From Bacillota bacterium (GTDB lineage Bacteria; Bacillota; Clostridia; Oscillospirales; Acutalibacteraceae), in NCBI GenBank assembly GCA_023420245.1, contig JAEZWL010000138.1, positions 1 to 16,209 of the forward strand: a stretch of 16,209 nt of DNA, given 5' to 3'. The position numbers and the translations under genes were made by a program. The notes beneath the pieces are model-generated. The model was given only the letters and a program-made list of their open reading frames with translations, was not told the DNA's origin and ran no database searches. The first letter of the stretch is position 1, and each line of letters opens with the position of its first letter. Shown piece by piece: positions 6,016 to 13,849 of this stretch.

Positions 6016-6684
6016 TTATTCGTACAAGCCGTAAACCTGCTGAATATTCTGAACAAAAACGATACCATTTCCCGGTTCATCTAGCTTTAGACCGCTTTGA
6101 AGGGAGTCGACGACCTGTTGGGTCAGCTCCTGCTTTATAATAATCAAGACGATTTCCTTCTCCGGCTCGATTTCCATATTAAATAGCTTGCTGGTTTCAT
6201 GAATACCGGAGCCTCTGGCGTTAATGATAGTTGCGCCTGTGGCGCCTGCCTGATAGGCCGTTTCCGCGGCCGTTTCTCCCTTGCCCTTATCTACAATGAC
6301 GTAAACGGACTGATACACGGTTATTTCTTCCTTTCCTTCATAATTGGCATGGTTCCCACCGAGGGGGATGGAGCCGCAGACACATTCCACTTTTTCCAGG
6401 AACGCGATTCCATGATTCGGCTTGGAAAATTTCATACTCTCGTTCAGAACATCGAGAAATTTTACAGCGGCGAATTCCTCCGCTACCAAAAGTACGATTT
6501 CTTTGCGGGTGTCATTGAGCGCCAGAGCCTTTAAAAGCTGATTTTCAAACGTCCCTCTTCCTAAAAACACGGTGCCGCCGGGCAGCCCGCACTGCCTTGC
6601 AATATGCAGAACCTTGCTGCCAAGACCCCTGTTAACAATCACATAAATCGCTGCTATTTGTTTTTTATGATTCATTGTCTGCAA
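6016..6684 (-). CDS. Tandem PII-like protein, partner of the DUF1538 membrane protein
   Basis: About 222 residues formed by two PII-like (GlnB-fold) domains in one chain, about 10-104 and 125-220. The halves align: IYVIVNRGLGSKVLHIA with VYVIVDKGKGETAAETA, VFLGRGTF with IINARGSG, and KEIVLLV...HGIAFLEKV with KEIVLII...NGIVFVQNI. The long T-loop of classical GlnB/GlnK, with its modified tyrosine, is absent; the loop region is short, so this is a PII-like sensor rather than a nitrogen regulator proper. I prefer the TTG at 6682-6684, 8 bases after AGGAGG. The GTG at 6691-6693 overlaps that site and the ATG at 6673-6675 is 17 bases away. The gene overlaps the end of the DUF1538 gene by 20 bp, implying translational coupling. 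The adjacent transporter-like protein is the likely target, by analogy with AmtB-GlnK and SbtA-SbtB. Confidence 0.85.
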   Translation of the reverse strand: MQTMNHKKQIAAIYVIVNRGLGSKVLHIARQCGLPGGTVFLGRGTFENQLLKALALNDTRKEIVLLVAEEFAAVKFLDVLNESMKFSKPNHGIAFLEKVECVCGSIPLGGNHANYEGKEEITVYQSVYVIVDKGKGETAAETAYQAGATGATIINARGSGIHETSKLFNMEIEPEKEIVLIIIKQELTQQVVDSLQSGLKLDEPGNGIVFVQNIQQVYGLYE

Positions 6685-8164
6685 GTGCAACACCTCCTTT
6701 TCTTGATTTTATCTTATAAATAAACCCCAATATCTGTAAAGTAATCAGCGGAGTAAGGGAAACCATGGAAATGACTCCGAAGCCGTCAAGTAATACATCG
6801 GCGCCTTCTATGGCGTCTGCTGCTCCCTGGGCGAACGCCAGAACAAACGTCGCGGTCATAGGACCGGAGGCAACCCCGCCGGAGTCAAAGGCAATCCCCA
6901 CAAAAAGCTTCGGAACAATATAGCTTAACGCGATGGAAATTAAATATCCGGGAAGCAGGTAATGCCACAGCATCAGGTCGGGGATAAGAATCCGGATCAT
7001 GGAAAGCGCAACCGAAAACCCTACGCCGATCGACAGCGCGGCCAACACGGTTCTCCGCTTCACATAACCGCTGGTTACATCCTCAACCTGATTCGTCAGA
7101 ACATAAACAGCGGGTTCGGCAAGTACTGTGACAAAGCCCATCACAAAGCCCAGACCCACCAACAGGGGGCTGTTGCCTATTTTGGCGATCTTGTAGCCGA
7201 CCACCTTGCCGACCTCCATGAATCCTGCGTTCACACCGGTCAGCAGTAGAATAAGACCGAGGAACGAATACAAAAGCCCCATTAGAATTCGCGACCTTTG
7301 ATTTTTTGACAGCTTGAAAGAGACCTTTTGAAAAATCAGAAAAAGAATAAGAATCGGAAGAAGAGCGAGGAAAATATCCACTGCCATTTTCGGCAGCTCA
7401 TGAAGAAATGGCTTAAAAATGCCGTTTGAATCGGTAGAGGCGGATTCAAGCGTGCCGGTGATTTTATCGCTCCGGCTGATAATACTCATAATCATAACGG
7501 AAATGATTGCGCCGGTTGAGGCAATGGCAACCAGCCCGAAGCTGTCTTTTTCAGAAGCCTTGCTGTCCCGTTTCAGGGAGGATACGCCCATCGCCAGCGC
7601 GAGAGTGAACGGAACGGTCAGCGCACCGGTTGTGGCGCCTGAAGCGTCGAAGGAGATGGACAGGAATTCGTTAGACGTAAATATGGCAAGTACAAATATG
7701 ATACCATATATAACAGTTAAAATCTTGTTTAGGGGAATATTGTAAACAATTCGAATCAGACCAAAGGTAAGCAGCGCCGCCACCCCGACCGATACGACGA
7801 CCAGAATGCTTTGCTTTGAAATCAGCCCGGAGGTTACAGCATCCACCTGCCCGGCCAGCACCTGCAAATCCGGCTCGGCAATGGTGATGAAGAAGCCCAG
7901 CACAAGACCGGCAACGACAACCATCCATATTTTATTCGTTTTTGCCATCGCCGAGCCCATATGCCGGCCGATTTGGTCAATTCCCAGCTCAACCCCCAGC
8001 AGAAAGATGGATAATCCCAGAATAAAAAACGACGCACCGATCAGGAACCTGATGAGCTGGAGTGGAGCAAGAGGCGCGATGGTGAAATGCAGAATCAGTA
8101 CGATTCCCGCAATGGGAGCCACCGAAAATACGGATTCTTTCAATTTTTGTAACAATACACTCAA
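6665..8164 (-). CDS. DUF1538 membrane protein with two DUF1538 halves (putative ion transporter)
   Basis: A 499-residue, very hydrophobic protein with about 12 membrane segments. It is an internal duplication offset by about 253 residues: AEPDLQVLAGQVDAVTSG (96-113) matches AEPAVYVLTNQVEDVTSG (349-366), and SFDASGATTGALTVPF (171-186) matches AFDSGGVASGPMTATF (425-440). The conserved acidic and glycine-rich motifs inside the membrane suggest a transport site with pseudo-symmetry. DUF1538 proteins are poorly characterised; from memory, a two-gene pair in Halomonas (UmpAB) was reported as a Na+(Li+,K+)/H+ antiporter, and here the two halves are fused. The start is a TTG at 8162-8164 with an AAAGGAAGTG upstream; the ATG nearby is out of frame. 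The next gene, encoding a double PII-like protein, overlaps its 3' end. Confidence 0.88.
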   Translation of the reverse strand: MSVLLQKLKESVFSVAPIAGIVLILHFTIAPLAPLQLIRFLIGASFFILGLSIFLLGVELGIDQIGRHMGSAMAKTNKIWMVVVAGLVLGFFITIAEPDLQVLAGQVDAVTSGLISKQSILVVVSVGVAALLTFGLIRIVYNIPLNKILTVIYGIIFVLAIFTSNEFLSISFDASGATTGALTVPFTLALAMGVSSLKRDSKASEKDSFGLVAIASTGAIISVMIMSIISRSDKITGTLESASTDSNGIFKPFLHELPKMAVDIFLALLPILILFLIFQKVSFKLSKNQRSRILMGLLYSFLGLILLLTGVNAGFMEVGKVVGYKIAKIGNSPLLVGLGFVMGFVTVLAEPAVYVLTNQVEDVTSGYVKRRTVLAALSIGVGFSVALSMIRILIPDLMLWHYLLPGYLISIALSYIVPKLFVGIAFDSGGVASGPMTATFVLAFAQGAADAIEGADVLLDGFGVISMVSLTPLITLQILGFIYKIKSRKGGVALADNES

Positions 8165-8196
8165 ATAACATTCACTTCCTTTATGTAGGTTTTATA

Positions 8197-8212
8197 TTGA
8201 TAATGATATCAA
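8197..8212. promoter_or_regulatory. Palindrome TTGATA-N4-TATCAA before the DUF1538 gene
   Basis: Perfect 6-bp arms (8197-8202 and 8207-8212) lie about 33 bp upstream of the TTG start of the DUF1538 gene. They could be an operator in the 5' leader. The regulator is unknown, and an AT-rich palindrome of this size may arise by chance. Confidence 0.3.
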
Positions 8213-8232
8213 TCACAATAATACTTTTAGTA

Positions 8233-8265
8233 AAGTATACATGAAAATAGCCGATTTGTATACTT
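8233..8265. promoter_or_regulatory. 8-bp inverted repeat AAGTATAC-N17-GTATACTT
   Basis: AAGTATAC (8233-8240) and GTATACTT (8258-8265) are perfect inverted copies separated by 17 bp, so their centres are 25 bp apart, roughly two and a half helical turns. They lie between the divergent DUF1538 operon and the protease gene. A TATAAT on the minus strand (8272-8267) sits directly beside the repeat, although I see no good -35 box for it. This fits a regulator-binding site controlling the DUF1538-PII operon. Confidence 0.4.
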
Positions 8266-8400
8266 GATTATACAAAAACATGGAAAAACTTTTCTTTTTT
8301 CTGCGTGAATTCTATAGTTTTTCCCAAAATTGAAAAAACAACAACCTTCTTTATTTTAACAAAAAAATATAAATTTTAAATCTTCGTTTGCCGATATATA

Positions 8401-8429
8401 TTGTGAAGTCTTACATTTTTGTGTAATTT
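8401..8429 (+). promoter_or_regulatory. Candidate promoter of the protease gene
   Basis: TTGTGA (8401-8406) and TAATTT (8424-8429) are separated by 17 bp in an AT-rich stretch, 31 bp before the start codon. Both boxes deviate from consensus, so the assignment is tentative. Confidence 0.35.
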
Positions 8430-8459
8430 AGAAATAGGAAAATAAGAGGGTTTGGGAAT

Positions 8460-11400
8460 ATGCGTGTTTTTCAGAAAGCAACCGCCTTGTTGCTGACTTT
8501 TTTGTTGGTTTTGAGCTTGGTTTCAAATTTGGAAGTGTCCGCGGCGGAGAAAGTCAAGGATTCAGCGCGAGATTCAGGCGGCTTGTTCGGTTATGAGCCG
8601 CCTCCGTTTGACACCTCAAATTTGCTGCTTGGCGGAGGTGCCGGACACCGCGAGGTTTTGCGCGCGACCAGCCAGCCGTCAAAATACTGTTTGTTTAAAG
8701 ACAGCGGAAATACGGTGGATGAAATCACACCGGAGCTGAAAGATCAAGGCCGCTGGGGTGCTTGCTGGACCTTCAGCGCGCTGGGCTCCGCTGAATCCTC
8801 GCTGTATCAGAACGGGAGCAACGATGTTGATTTTTCAGAACGTCACCTCGCGTACTTTACCTATAAGGGAACCAATAACCCCGATAAGCCGGAGGACGGT
8901 ACGCAGGAGGATACATTTCTGACCGACGCAGCCGGAGATTCCGCACCGTTTATGTCGGGCGGAAATTTCTTTAAGGCGATCGCCACTCTTTCGCGCGGGG
9001 TGGGAGTCGAGGCGGAAGACAAGGTTCCCTATCCGGCGAAGGGCGATTTTTTAAAGAATAATGCCGAGGACTTTAATCATGTGGAGGAAGAATACCATTT
9101 TGCTTCCCACTATCAGCTGCGGGAAGCGAATTTTCTCCCGAACAGGGATGCGTACGGAAATTTAAACGGCTCCGAAATTAAAAAGTCTTTGTTGAACGGC
9201 AATAGCGTTGGAATCTCCTATTGCGCCGATACCGCAAGCTATAATTTGGTTGACGGCGTAAAATATCCTACCTATTATAACGGTACAGAAAAAACTTCCA
9301 ACCACGCTGTGCAGATTGTCGGCTGGGATGACGATATCGCCCGCACCGCCTTCACAGATAAAAACGGAAAGCAGCCGAACGCAGGCGGCGCGTGGCTGAT
9401 TAGAAATACATGGGGCGTGCAAAGTGCCTCACGCGGAGGGACTTATTTCTATCTCTCTTATGAAGACCGGACGGTTTCCATGCTCTGTTCTCTGATTATG
9501 GACAAAACCCCGCAGGATTCCCCCCGGTATACCCACAATTATCAATATGACGGCGACGGGCAGACGGCAACAATTGGGAACGTCGGCAAGCAGGGAAGCA
9601 TGGCGAATATCTTTACGGCGACCGGAGACCAGACGCTGAAGGCGGTGGCATTTTACACCACGGGTCCTGATGCCGGTTACAGCATTCAGGTTTATACCGG
9701 TTTAACGGATACCGCCTCACCAGTGAATGGTACAAAGGTATTTTCAGTGGAGCAGTCCGGTTCGCAGCCCTATGCCGGCTATCATACCGTAGATTTAAAG
9801 AGGGCTGTACCGTTAATGAGCGGAGAGAAGTTTTCCGTGGTCATAACCACACAAAACGCGACTGCACGTCCGGTTGCTTTGGAAAGTAATATATCCGGTT
9901 ATTCAGAGGTTGGAATCCGGCAAGGTCAAAGCTTTTTTAAAGGAGACGTGTTCTGGCAGGATTTGGCGACCGTTGCCAGAAGCGGAAATGCCTGTATTAA
10001 GGCGTTCACCAAGGATAAAAGCGCAGAACCGGAAATTGCGGTTGCACCGGAGAATGCGCTTGTAACCCGGGGGAAAAGCCAACAATTCACCGCGCTGGTC
10101 AGCGGGACAAACGATCAAAGGGTGGCGTGGACGGTATCCGGAAACGCCAGCGCGAGTACCGCAATCAGTGAGGACGGAAACCTGGCGGTGGGGTTGAACG
10201 AAACCGCGCCAGTCTTAACGGTAAGAGCGGCATTAAAGGCAAACCCCGAGGTTTTTAACGAGGCTTCCGTTATGGTGATTATGCCGGAACCCGCCGTAAA
10301 GAAAACAGTACGCTTTTATACTCTGAGAAGCACGGTAAAAGCGCAGACCGTCGCAGTCGGGGCTTCGTTTTCGTCTGTAACGCTGCCGAATTCCCTGGAA
10401 GCGATTGTGAACGGGTCGCCGAATAGGGAAGTTCCGGTTTTACGGTGGGAGTCCAGCCCTTGCTTTAGCACGGCTTCTGAGGGTACGTTCGTTTTTAAAC
10501 CGGTACTTTCTGAAGAATATGTGCCGGAAGACCCGGATAACCTGCCTGTTATTAAAGTCACTGTTGTAAAGAAGAGCTCCGGCGGCAGCTCCTGGCATCC
10601 GCGCAGCGGCGGCGGCGGTGGGGGTGGCGGCAGCAGAGGTGGTTCGACGGGCGGAGCCGACGTAGCCGCCCCGAATCCAGTTTCCATTACACAGAACGGC
10701 ATCGGAACCTCTGTTGTTGTTTCGGTTGAACCGGACTCTGCCGCAACGGTAACAAACCATATTGCCGCCCTCAGCTCAACGGGAACATTTTATCCGACCA
10801 CGGCGCAAAACAACGCAACGGCACAAAATCACGCGCGGATTGAATTTGTGCTTCCGAATACCGCGGTTTTAAGTCAGCTGAAGGATGCCGATGTCAGCGC
10901 GGTGGAGCTATCCGTAAAAATTCCACATGAGGCGGTATACAATACAAATCCCTATGTTGATATTATGATGAATCTGGGGAGCGACGTCCTGCAAACCGCG
11001 CAGGCGATGAAAAAAGACATTATGGTCAGCGTTGTGGATACGGCTACCGGGAGAACCGTCTATCAGTGGGTATTCAGCGGTTCCCAGCCGGCGGGCGTGC
11101 CCGTGCCGCCCAACGGCGTTAATTTGGCGCTCAATATTAAAAGCCTTTCTTTGGACGCGGTGGTCAGCGGAGCTGTTCCGTCCGTGGGAAAGGGAACCGT
11201 GCTCATTTTTGCAGATAACGGGGTACTGCCTGTTCCCGCAACGGTTAAGGCTTATGTGGGGGATCAGGGCTATACGGCGGAACAGACCTTATATTTGTAC
11301 TACTATAATCCCGCGACCAAAGGTCTCGAGGCGGTGAGCGCTCCGGTCTGTAAAGTGGATCAGAACGGATACACAAGCGTGGTAATCAGCCATTGCTCGC

Positions 11401-11684
11401 GGTATGTACTGTTACCGCAGCAAATTTCACCCGCTTCCCCCGTCATTCTGGATACAGGGAAGTCACTGCATGTAAAGGCGGGAAAAAGCTATCAGATCAT
11501 GGCGACTGCTTCTGCCGCGCCGAGCATAACGTCTGCGAACCGCTCCGTGTTTCAGGTAAAAAGGGTTGGCTCCAAGGGCGACCGTTATTACTTTCAGGTG
11601 ACGGCGGTCGGGAAAAAAGGAAGCTCTGCGGGGCTATATGTAAATGGGGAAAAAGCACCCCGCATTATTGCGAGTATTGTATAG
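8460..11684 (+). CDS. Secreted papain-family (C1A) cysteine protease with lectin-like and Ig-like domains
   Basis: A 1074-residue secreted protein. Residues 1-29 are a signal peptide (MRVFQKATALLLTFLLVLSL, likely cut after VSA-A). Residues about 75-345 form a papain-like domain: oxyanion Gln96 and catalytic Cys102 in QGRWGACWTFS, His282 in SNHAVQIVGWDDD, and Asn316 in RNTWGV. Residues about 360-515 match the lectin-like domain that follows such bacterial proteases. An Ig-like (BIG2-type) domain covers about 522-608 and a second Ig-like domain about 615-703, ending at a glycine-serine linker (705-731, with eight consecutive Gly). A beta-rich C-terminal region of about 340 residues follows. There is no sortase motif, SLH repeat or terminal membrane segment, so it is released or held non-covalently. 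The ATG at 8460 follows AGAGGG. Substrates are unknown. Confidence 0.9.
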   Translation: MRVFQKATALLLTFLLVLSLVSNLEVSAAEKVKDSARDSGGLFGYEPPPFDTSNLLLGGGAGHREVLRATSQPSKYCLFKDSGNTVDEITPELKDQGRWGACWTFSALGSAESSLYQNGSNDVDFSERHLAYFTYKGTNNPDKPEDGTQEDTFLTDAAGDSAPFMSGGNFFKAIATLSRGVGVEAEDKVPYPAKGDFLKNNAEDFNHVEEEYHFASHYQLREANFLPNRDAYGNLNGSEIKKSLLNGNSVGISYCADTASYNLVDGVKYPTYYNGTEKTSNHAVQIVGWDDDIARTAFTDKNGKQPNAGGAWLIRNTWGVQSASRGGTYFYLSYEDRTVSMLCSLIMDKTPQDSPRYTHNYQYDGDGQTATIGNVGKQGSMANIFTATGDQTLKAVAFYTTGPDAGYSIQVYTGLTDTASPVNGTKVFSVEQSGSQPYAGYHTVDLKRAVPLMSGEKFSVVITTQNATARPVALESNISGYSEVGIRQGQSFFKGDVFWQDLATVARSGNACIKAFTKDKSAEPEIAVAPENALVTRGKSQQFTALVSGTNDQRVAWTVSGNASASTAISEDGNLAVGLNETAPVLTVRAALKANPEVFNEASVMVIMPEPAVKKTVRFYTLRSTVKAQTVAVGASFSSVTLPNSLEAIVNGSPNREVPVLRWESSPCFSTASEGTFVFKPVLSEEYVPEDPDNLPVIKVTVVKKSSGGSSWHPRSGGGGGGGGSRGGSTGGADVAAPNPVSITQNGIGTSVVVSVEPDSAATVTNHIAALSSTGTFYPTTAQNNATAQNHARIEFVLPNTAVLSQLKDADVSAVELSVKIPHEAVYNTNPYVDIMMNLGSDVLQTAQAMKKDIMVSVVDTATGRTVYQWVFSGSQPAGVPVPPNGVNLALNIKSLSLDAVVSGAVPSVGKGTVLIFADNGVLPVPATVKAYVGDQGYTAEQTLYLYYYNPATKGLEAVSAPVCKVDQNGYTSVVISHCSRYVLLPQQISPASPVILDTGKSLHVKAGKSYQIMATASAAPSITSANRSVFQVKRVGSKGDRYYFQVTAVGKKGSSAGLYVNGEKAPRIIASIV

Positions 11685-11768
11685 TCAATTGCTATAACTG
11701 CTTAAAACATCGTTTGCCCTACCGCGAGAATTCTCCGCCGGACGGTTGTCCTTTTGAAATAGAAAATA

Positions 11769-11813
11769 CACCCCATTTGTTTCAGTACATCATACTGTCT
11801 AACAAATGGGGTG
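11769..11813. terminator. Long interrupted hairpin between convergent genes
   Basis: CACCCCATTTGTT (11769-11781) and AACAAATGGGGTG (11801-11813) pair over 13 bp. The loop contains a further 5-bp pair CAGTA/TACTG, giving an 18-bp interrupted stem. It lies 85 bp after the protease stop and 25 bp after the stop of the minus-strand flippase gene. On the minus strand it is followed by TATTTTCTATTT; on the plus strand only by a weak GTTT. It most probably terminates the minus-strand gene and may act both ways. Confidence 0.65.
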
Positions 11814-11837
11814 CCGTTTATGATTCCGGGGTTACGA

Positions 11838-12878
11838 TTATGGATTATCGCTTTCGGTGCGGGATTTCTTTTTGAAAAAGAAAACGTAGGCTCCGCAGAA
11901 GAGGATGTTTACGTAACAGGTTGCGATTCGCCAGAGTGTGATTGCGGGAATGATGCTGGATTGAAAAAACTCACGAAAAAACAGGTAGAAGCCGCCCTCC
12001 GCACCGCCCGAGGAACCCGGCAGCGGTACAAAGGAAGCAACCATTGTCACAAAGGTATCCGCTGCAATCATAATAAAGAAGGATTCTTGATTCAGATTAA
12101 AGCTGCGGTACACAAAGTAGGCAATGAGACTTGCTATTGTGACTTGAACCAAGGTGAGAAGGATGGTGGAAAAATACAGCGGATACGCCCTGCCGATCAT
12201 TTTTGAGCTGTCGTGAAAAACCGTAAGCTGATCATGAACCTTATCATATATTTTTTTTGAAAGCTTGTGCAGCTTAATTTTATCCAGAAATCGAACAATT
12301 GCCTGCAAAATCCGGTTTGTGAGCTTTTCGTTGCACAAAAACAAAAGAACGCCCAGAATGAATATGCTGTTTGTAATCAGCCCGAAAACGGTGACTACCG
12401 CGAAATTGCTGACTTTAGTCTGAAAGTAGTCTAATTCAAAGGAAATCAGAATCAGTGAATAAAAAAAGGTAACGCCATGATGTACCAGAGATTTTACCGC
12501 CACCACGGAGCTGGCGGAGCCAATATCCATCCCCATTTTTGTCATGTTATAAATTTCCATTGGTTCCCCCATATTAAACGGGGTAATGGAGCTGTAAAAC
12601 AGCTCAACCATTCCTGCGTAAAAGGATTTGCCGAACGTCCAGTCTTTTTTTAAATGCCTGCAAAATAAATGCAGCACATAGGCCTCGAGAAACCAGCCCG
12701 CGATTACTCCAGCCAATATCCACAGAAGCCAGACCGGCTGCAAATGGAACAGGACATGTCTTAAATTTTTCAGGCCATCCTCCGTAAGCATAAAATATGC
12801 CAGTATGCCGACGGACAGCAATAGGGTGAGCGCAGAAAATATATTTTTCAGCAATGCTTTATTCATTATTTTTTTCAT
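11838..12878 (-). CDS. Flippase-type membrane protein (LPG synthase TM / UPF0104, MprF N-terminal-like)
   Basis: A 346-residue integral membrane protein with about 7-8 hydrophobic segments. The C-terminal signature VPLPGSSGGAEGGF (284-297) and the central SITPFNMGEPMEIYNM block (97-112) identify the LPG_synthase_TM family, which includes the flippase half of MprF, AglD and YbhN. There is no cytosolic aminoacyl-transferase domain, so it cannot itself make lysyl-PG; stand-alone members are thought to move lipids or lipid-linked sugars across the membrane. The central block normally reads like T-P-x-x-x-G-G-Q-P but here is M-G-E-P at 103-106. The ATG at 12876-12878 follows AAGGA by 6 bases. Both ends of the gene are bordered by hairpins, so it is probably transcribed alone. 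Confidence 0.85.
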   Translation of the reverse strand: MKKIMNKALLKNIFSALTLLLSVGILAYFMLTEDGLKNLRHVLFHLQPVWLLWILAGVIAGWFLEAYVLHLFCRHLKKDWTFGKSFYAGMVELFYSSITPFNMGEPMEIYNMTKMGMDIGSASSVVAVKSLVHHGVTFFYSLILISFELDYFQTKVSNFAVVTVFGLITNSIFILGVLLFLCNEKLTNRILQAIVRFLDKIKLHKLSKKIYDKVHDQLTVFHDSSKMIGRAYPLYFSTILLTLVQVTIASLIAYFVYRSFNLNQESFFIMIAADTFVTMVASFVPLPGSSGGAEGGFYLFFREFFQSSIIPAITLWRIATCYVNILFCGAYVFFFKKKSRTESDNP

Positions 12879-12992
12879 AGCTTTCCTTGTTTATCTTTTT
12901 ATGCGGAGAACTGACCTGCCTATTATACAGCATTATCCCTTAAATGAACAGATCGATATTTTCAAGCCGCCGATTACAGCCCAAAAACAGAT

Positions 12993-13034
12993 AAAAAAGA
13001 GGCAAGACACCTAATTTGGCATCTTGCCTTTTTT
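12993..13034. terminator. Terminator of the LysM-CAP gene
   Basis: AGGCAAGA (13000-13007) pairs with TCTTGCCT (13022-13029), giving 8 bp with possible inner pairs, around cacctaatttggca. On the minus strand the stem is followed by a T-run (A-run 12993-12998), directly after the LysM-CAP stop at 13036. A T-run at 13029-13034 makes it able to act on the plus strand too. Confidence 0.88.
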
Positions 13035-13035
13035 C

Positions 13036-13656
13036 TTAGTAAGGCTTCATAAACTGCTGTGTCCAGTAGATAGTGCCGTTGGATTTTTTTGCCGCTCCTA
13101 CGCCAATCTGGGTGTAAGACGGCGAAAGAATGTTTGCGCGGTGTCCGGCAGAGTTCATCCATCCGGTAACAACCTCCTGCGGGGTTCGCTGCCCGTAGGC
13201 GATATTTTCGCCGGCGGAGGAAAACCGCAGCCCGAAGTTTTGCATCATGGTAAACGGAGAACCGTAGGTTGGGGAAGTATGCGAGAAATAATTTTTATTG
13301 ATCATATCCTGCGATTTATATCTGGCAACACGGCAGAGCTGCCAGTTCGTCTGTAGCGCGGATAATCCGCGTTTGGTACGCTCCAGATTGGTGAGCCTGA
13401 TTACCTCCGTCTCATAGGATTTGAGAGGAGAGGCGTCTGGGATATTTATTTTTTGGCCCACATTTATCATGCCGGGGTTTTTAATCTGAGGATTTGCCTT
13501 AATCAGCTCAGAAATTCCTATTTCGTATTTTACCGCAATTTTCCATAAGGAATCGCCTTTAGCAACGGTATAGGTGGTTGCCTGAGCGAAAGCTGCGGTC
13601 GAAATTAAGGTAACACTGATTATAGACGCAAGAAAAGAAATTAATTTTTTCTTCAA
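13036..13656 (-). CDS. Secreted LysM-CAP (SCP/YkwD-like) protein
   Basis: From the chosen TTG start (13654-13656) the protein has 206 residues and begins MKKKLISFLASIISVTLISTA, a clean signal peptide ending AAFA-QA. One LysM domain follows (YTVAKGDSLWKIAVKYEIG to VGQKINIP), which binds peptidoglycan glycan chains. The rest is a CAP domain with the family's conserved cavity residues: His in FSHTSP, Glu in AGENIAYG, and His in SAGHRANIL. The TTG lies 5 bases after AGGTGA. An ATG ten codons upstream (13686) keeps the frame but places non-signal residues before the lysines and has no ribosome site. LysM-CAP proteins are common in spore-formers (SafA/YkwD-like). Their biochemical activity is unsettled, so I assign only a cell-wall location. 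Confidence 0.9.
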   Translation of the reverse strand: MKKKLISFLASIISVTLISTAAFAQATTYTVAKGDSLWKIAVKYEIGISELIKANPQIKNPGMINVGQKINIPDASPLKSYETEVIRLTNLERTKRGLSALQTNWQLCRVARYKSQDMINKNYFSHTSPTYGSPFTMMQNFGLRFSSAGENIAYGQRTPQEVVTGWMNSAGHRANILSPSYTQIGVGAAKKSNGTIYWTQQFMKPY

Positions 13657-13731
13657 TTCAATCACCTCGCTTTTTATTTTTTGCATTGTCAGGTCGAATA
13701 TAGCCGTTAATATATGTTAATGTTTTTGTGC

Positions 13732-13760
13732 TTGTAAAAACAATAATATTAGTATAGAAT
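13732..13760 (+). promoter_or_regulatory. Candidate promoter of the transglutaminase-like lipoprotein gene
   Basis: TTGTAA (13732-13737) and TAGAAT (13755-13760) have 17-bp spacing, about 90 bp before the start codon, in the intergenic region between divergent genes. A second possible -10 (TGGTAAAAT, 13811-13819) lies nearer the gene but lacks a good -35 box. Confidence 0.4.
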
Positions 13761-13849
13761 AATAAACGGTGGATTTGTTTGTTGCTTTTCACATTTTCGT
13801 CATATCTTTATGGTAAAATTAATTAAAATTAAACTGGAGGAAGTTTTTG

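Noticed and set aside
5887..6084. 65-codon plus-strand frame after the MerR gene
   Set aside because: It passes through the bidirectional terminator and overlaps the 3' end of the PII-like gene; no domain is seen.
8197..8217. Fur box before the DUF1538 gene
   Set aside because: GATAATGATATC resembles part of a Fur site, but the second half does not match ATTATC and the neighbouring genes have no iron link.
10316..10760. Proline- and alanine-rich open frames on the minus strand
   Set aside because: They are antisense to the glycine linker and Ig-like part of the protease; the composition is a mirror of that low-complexity DNA.
11393..12206. Plus-strand open frames after the protease domain
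   Set aside because: They lie out of frame within the protease 3' end or antisense to the flippase gene, with no ribosome site.
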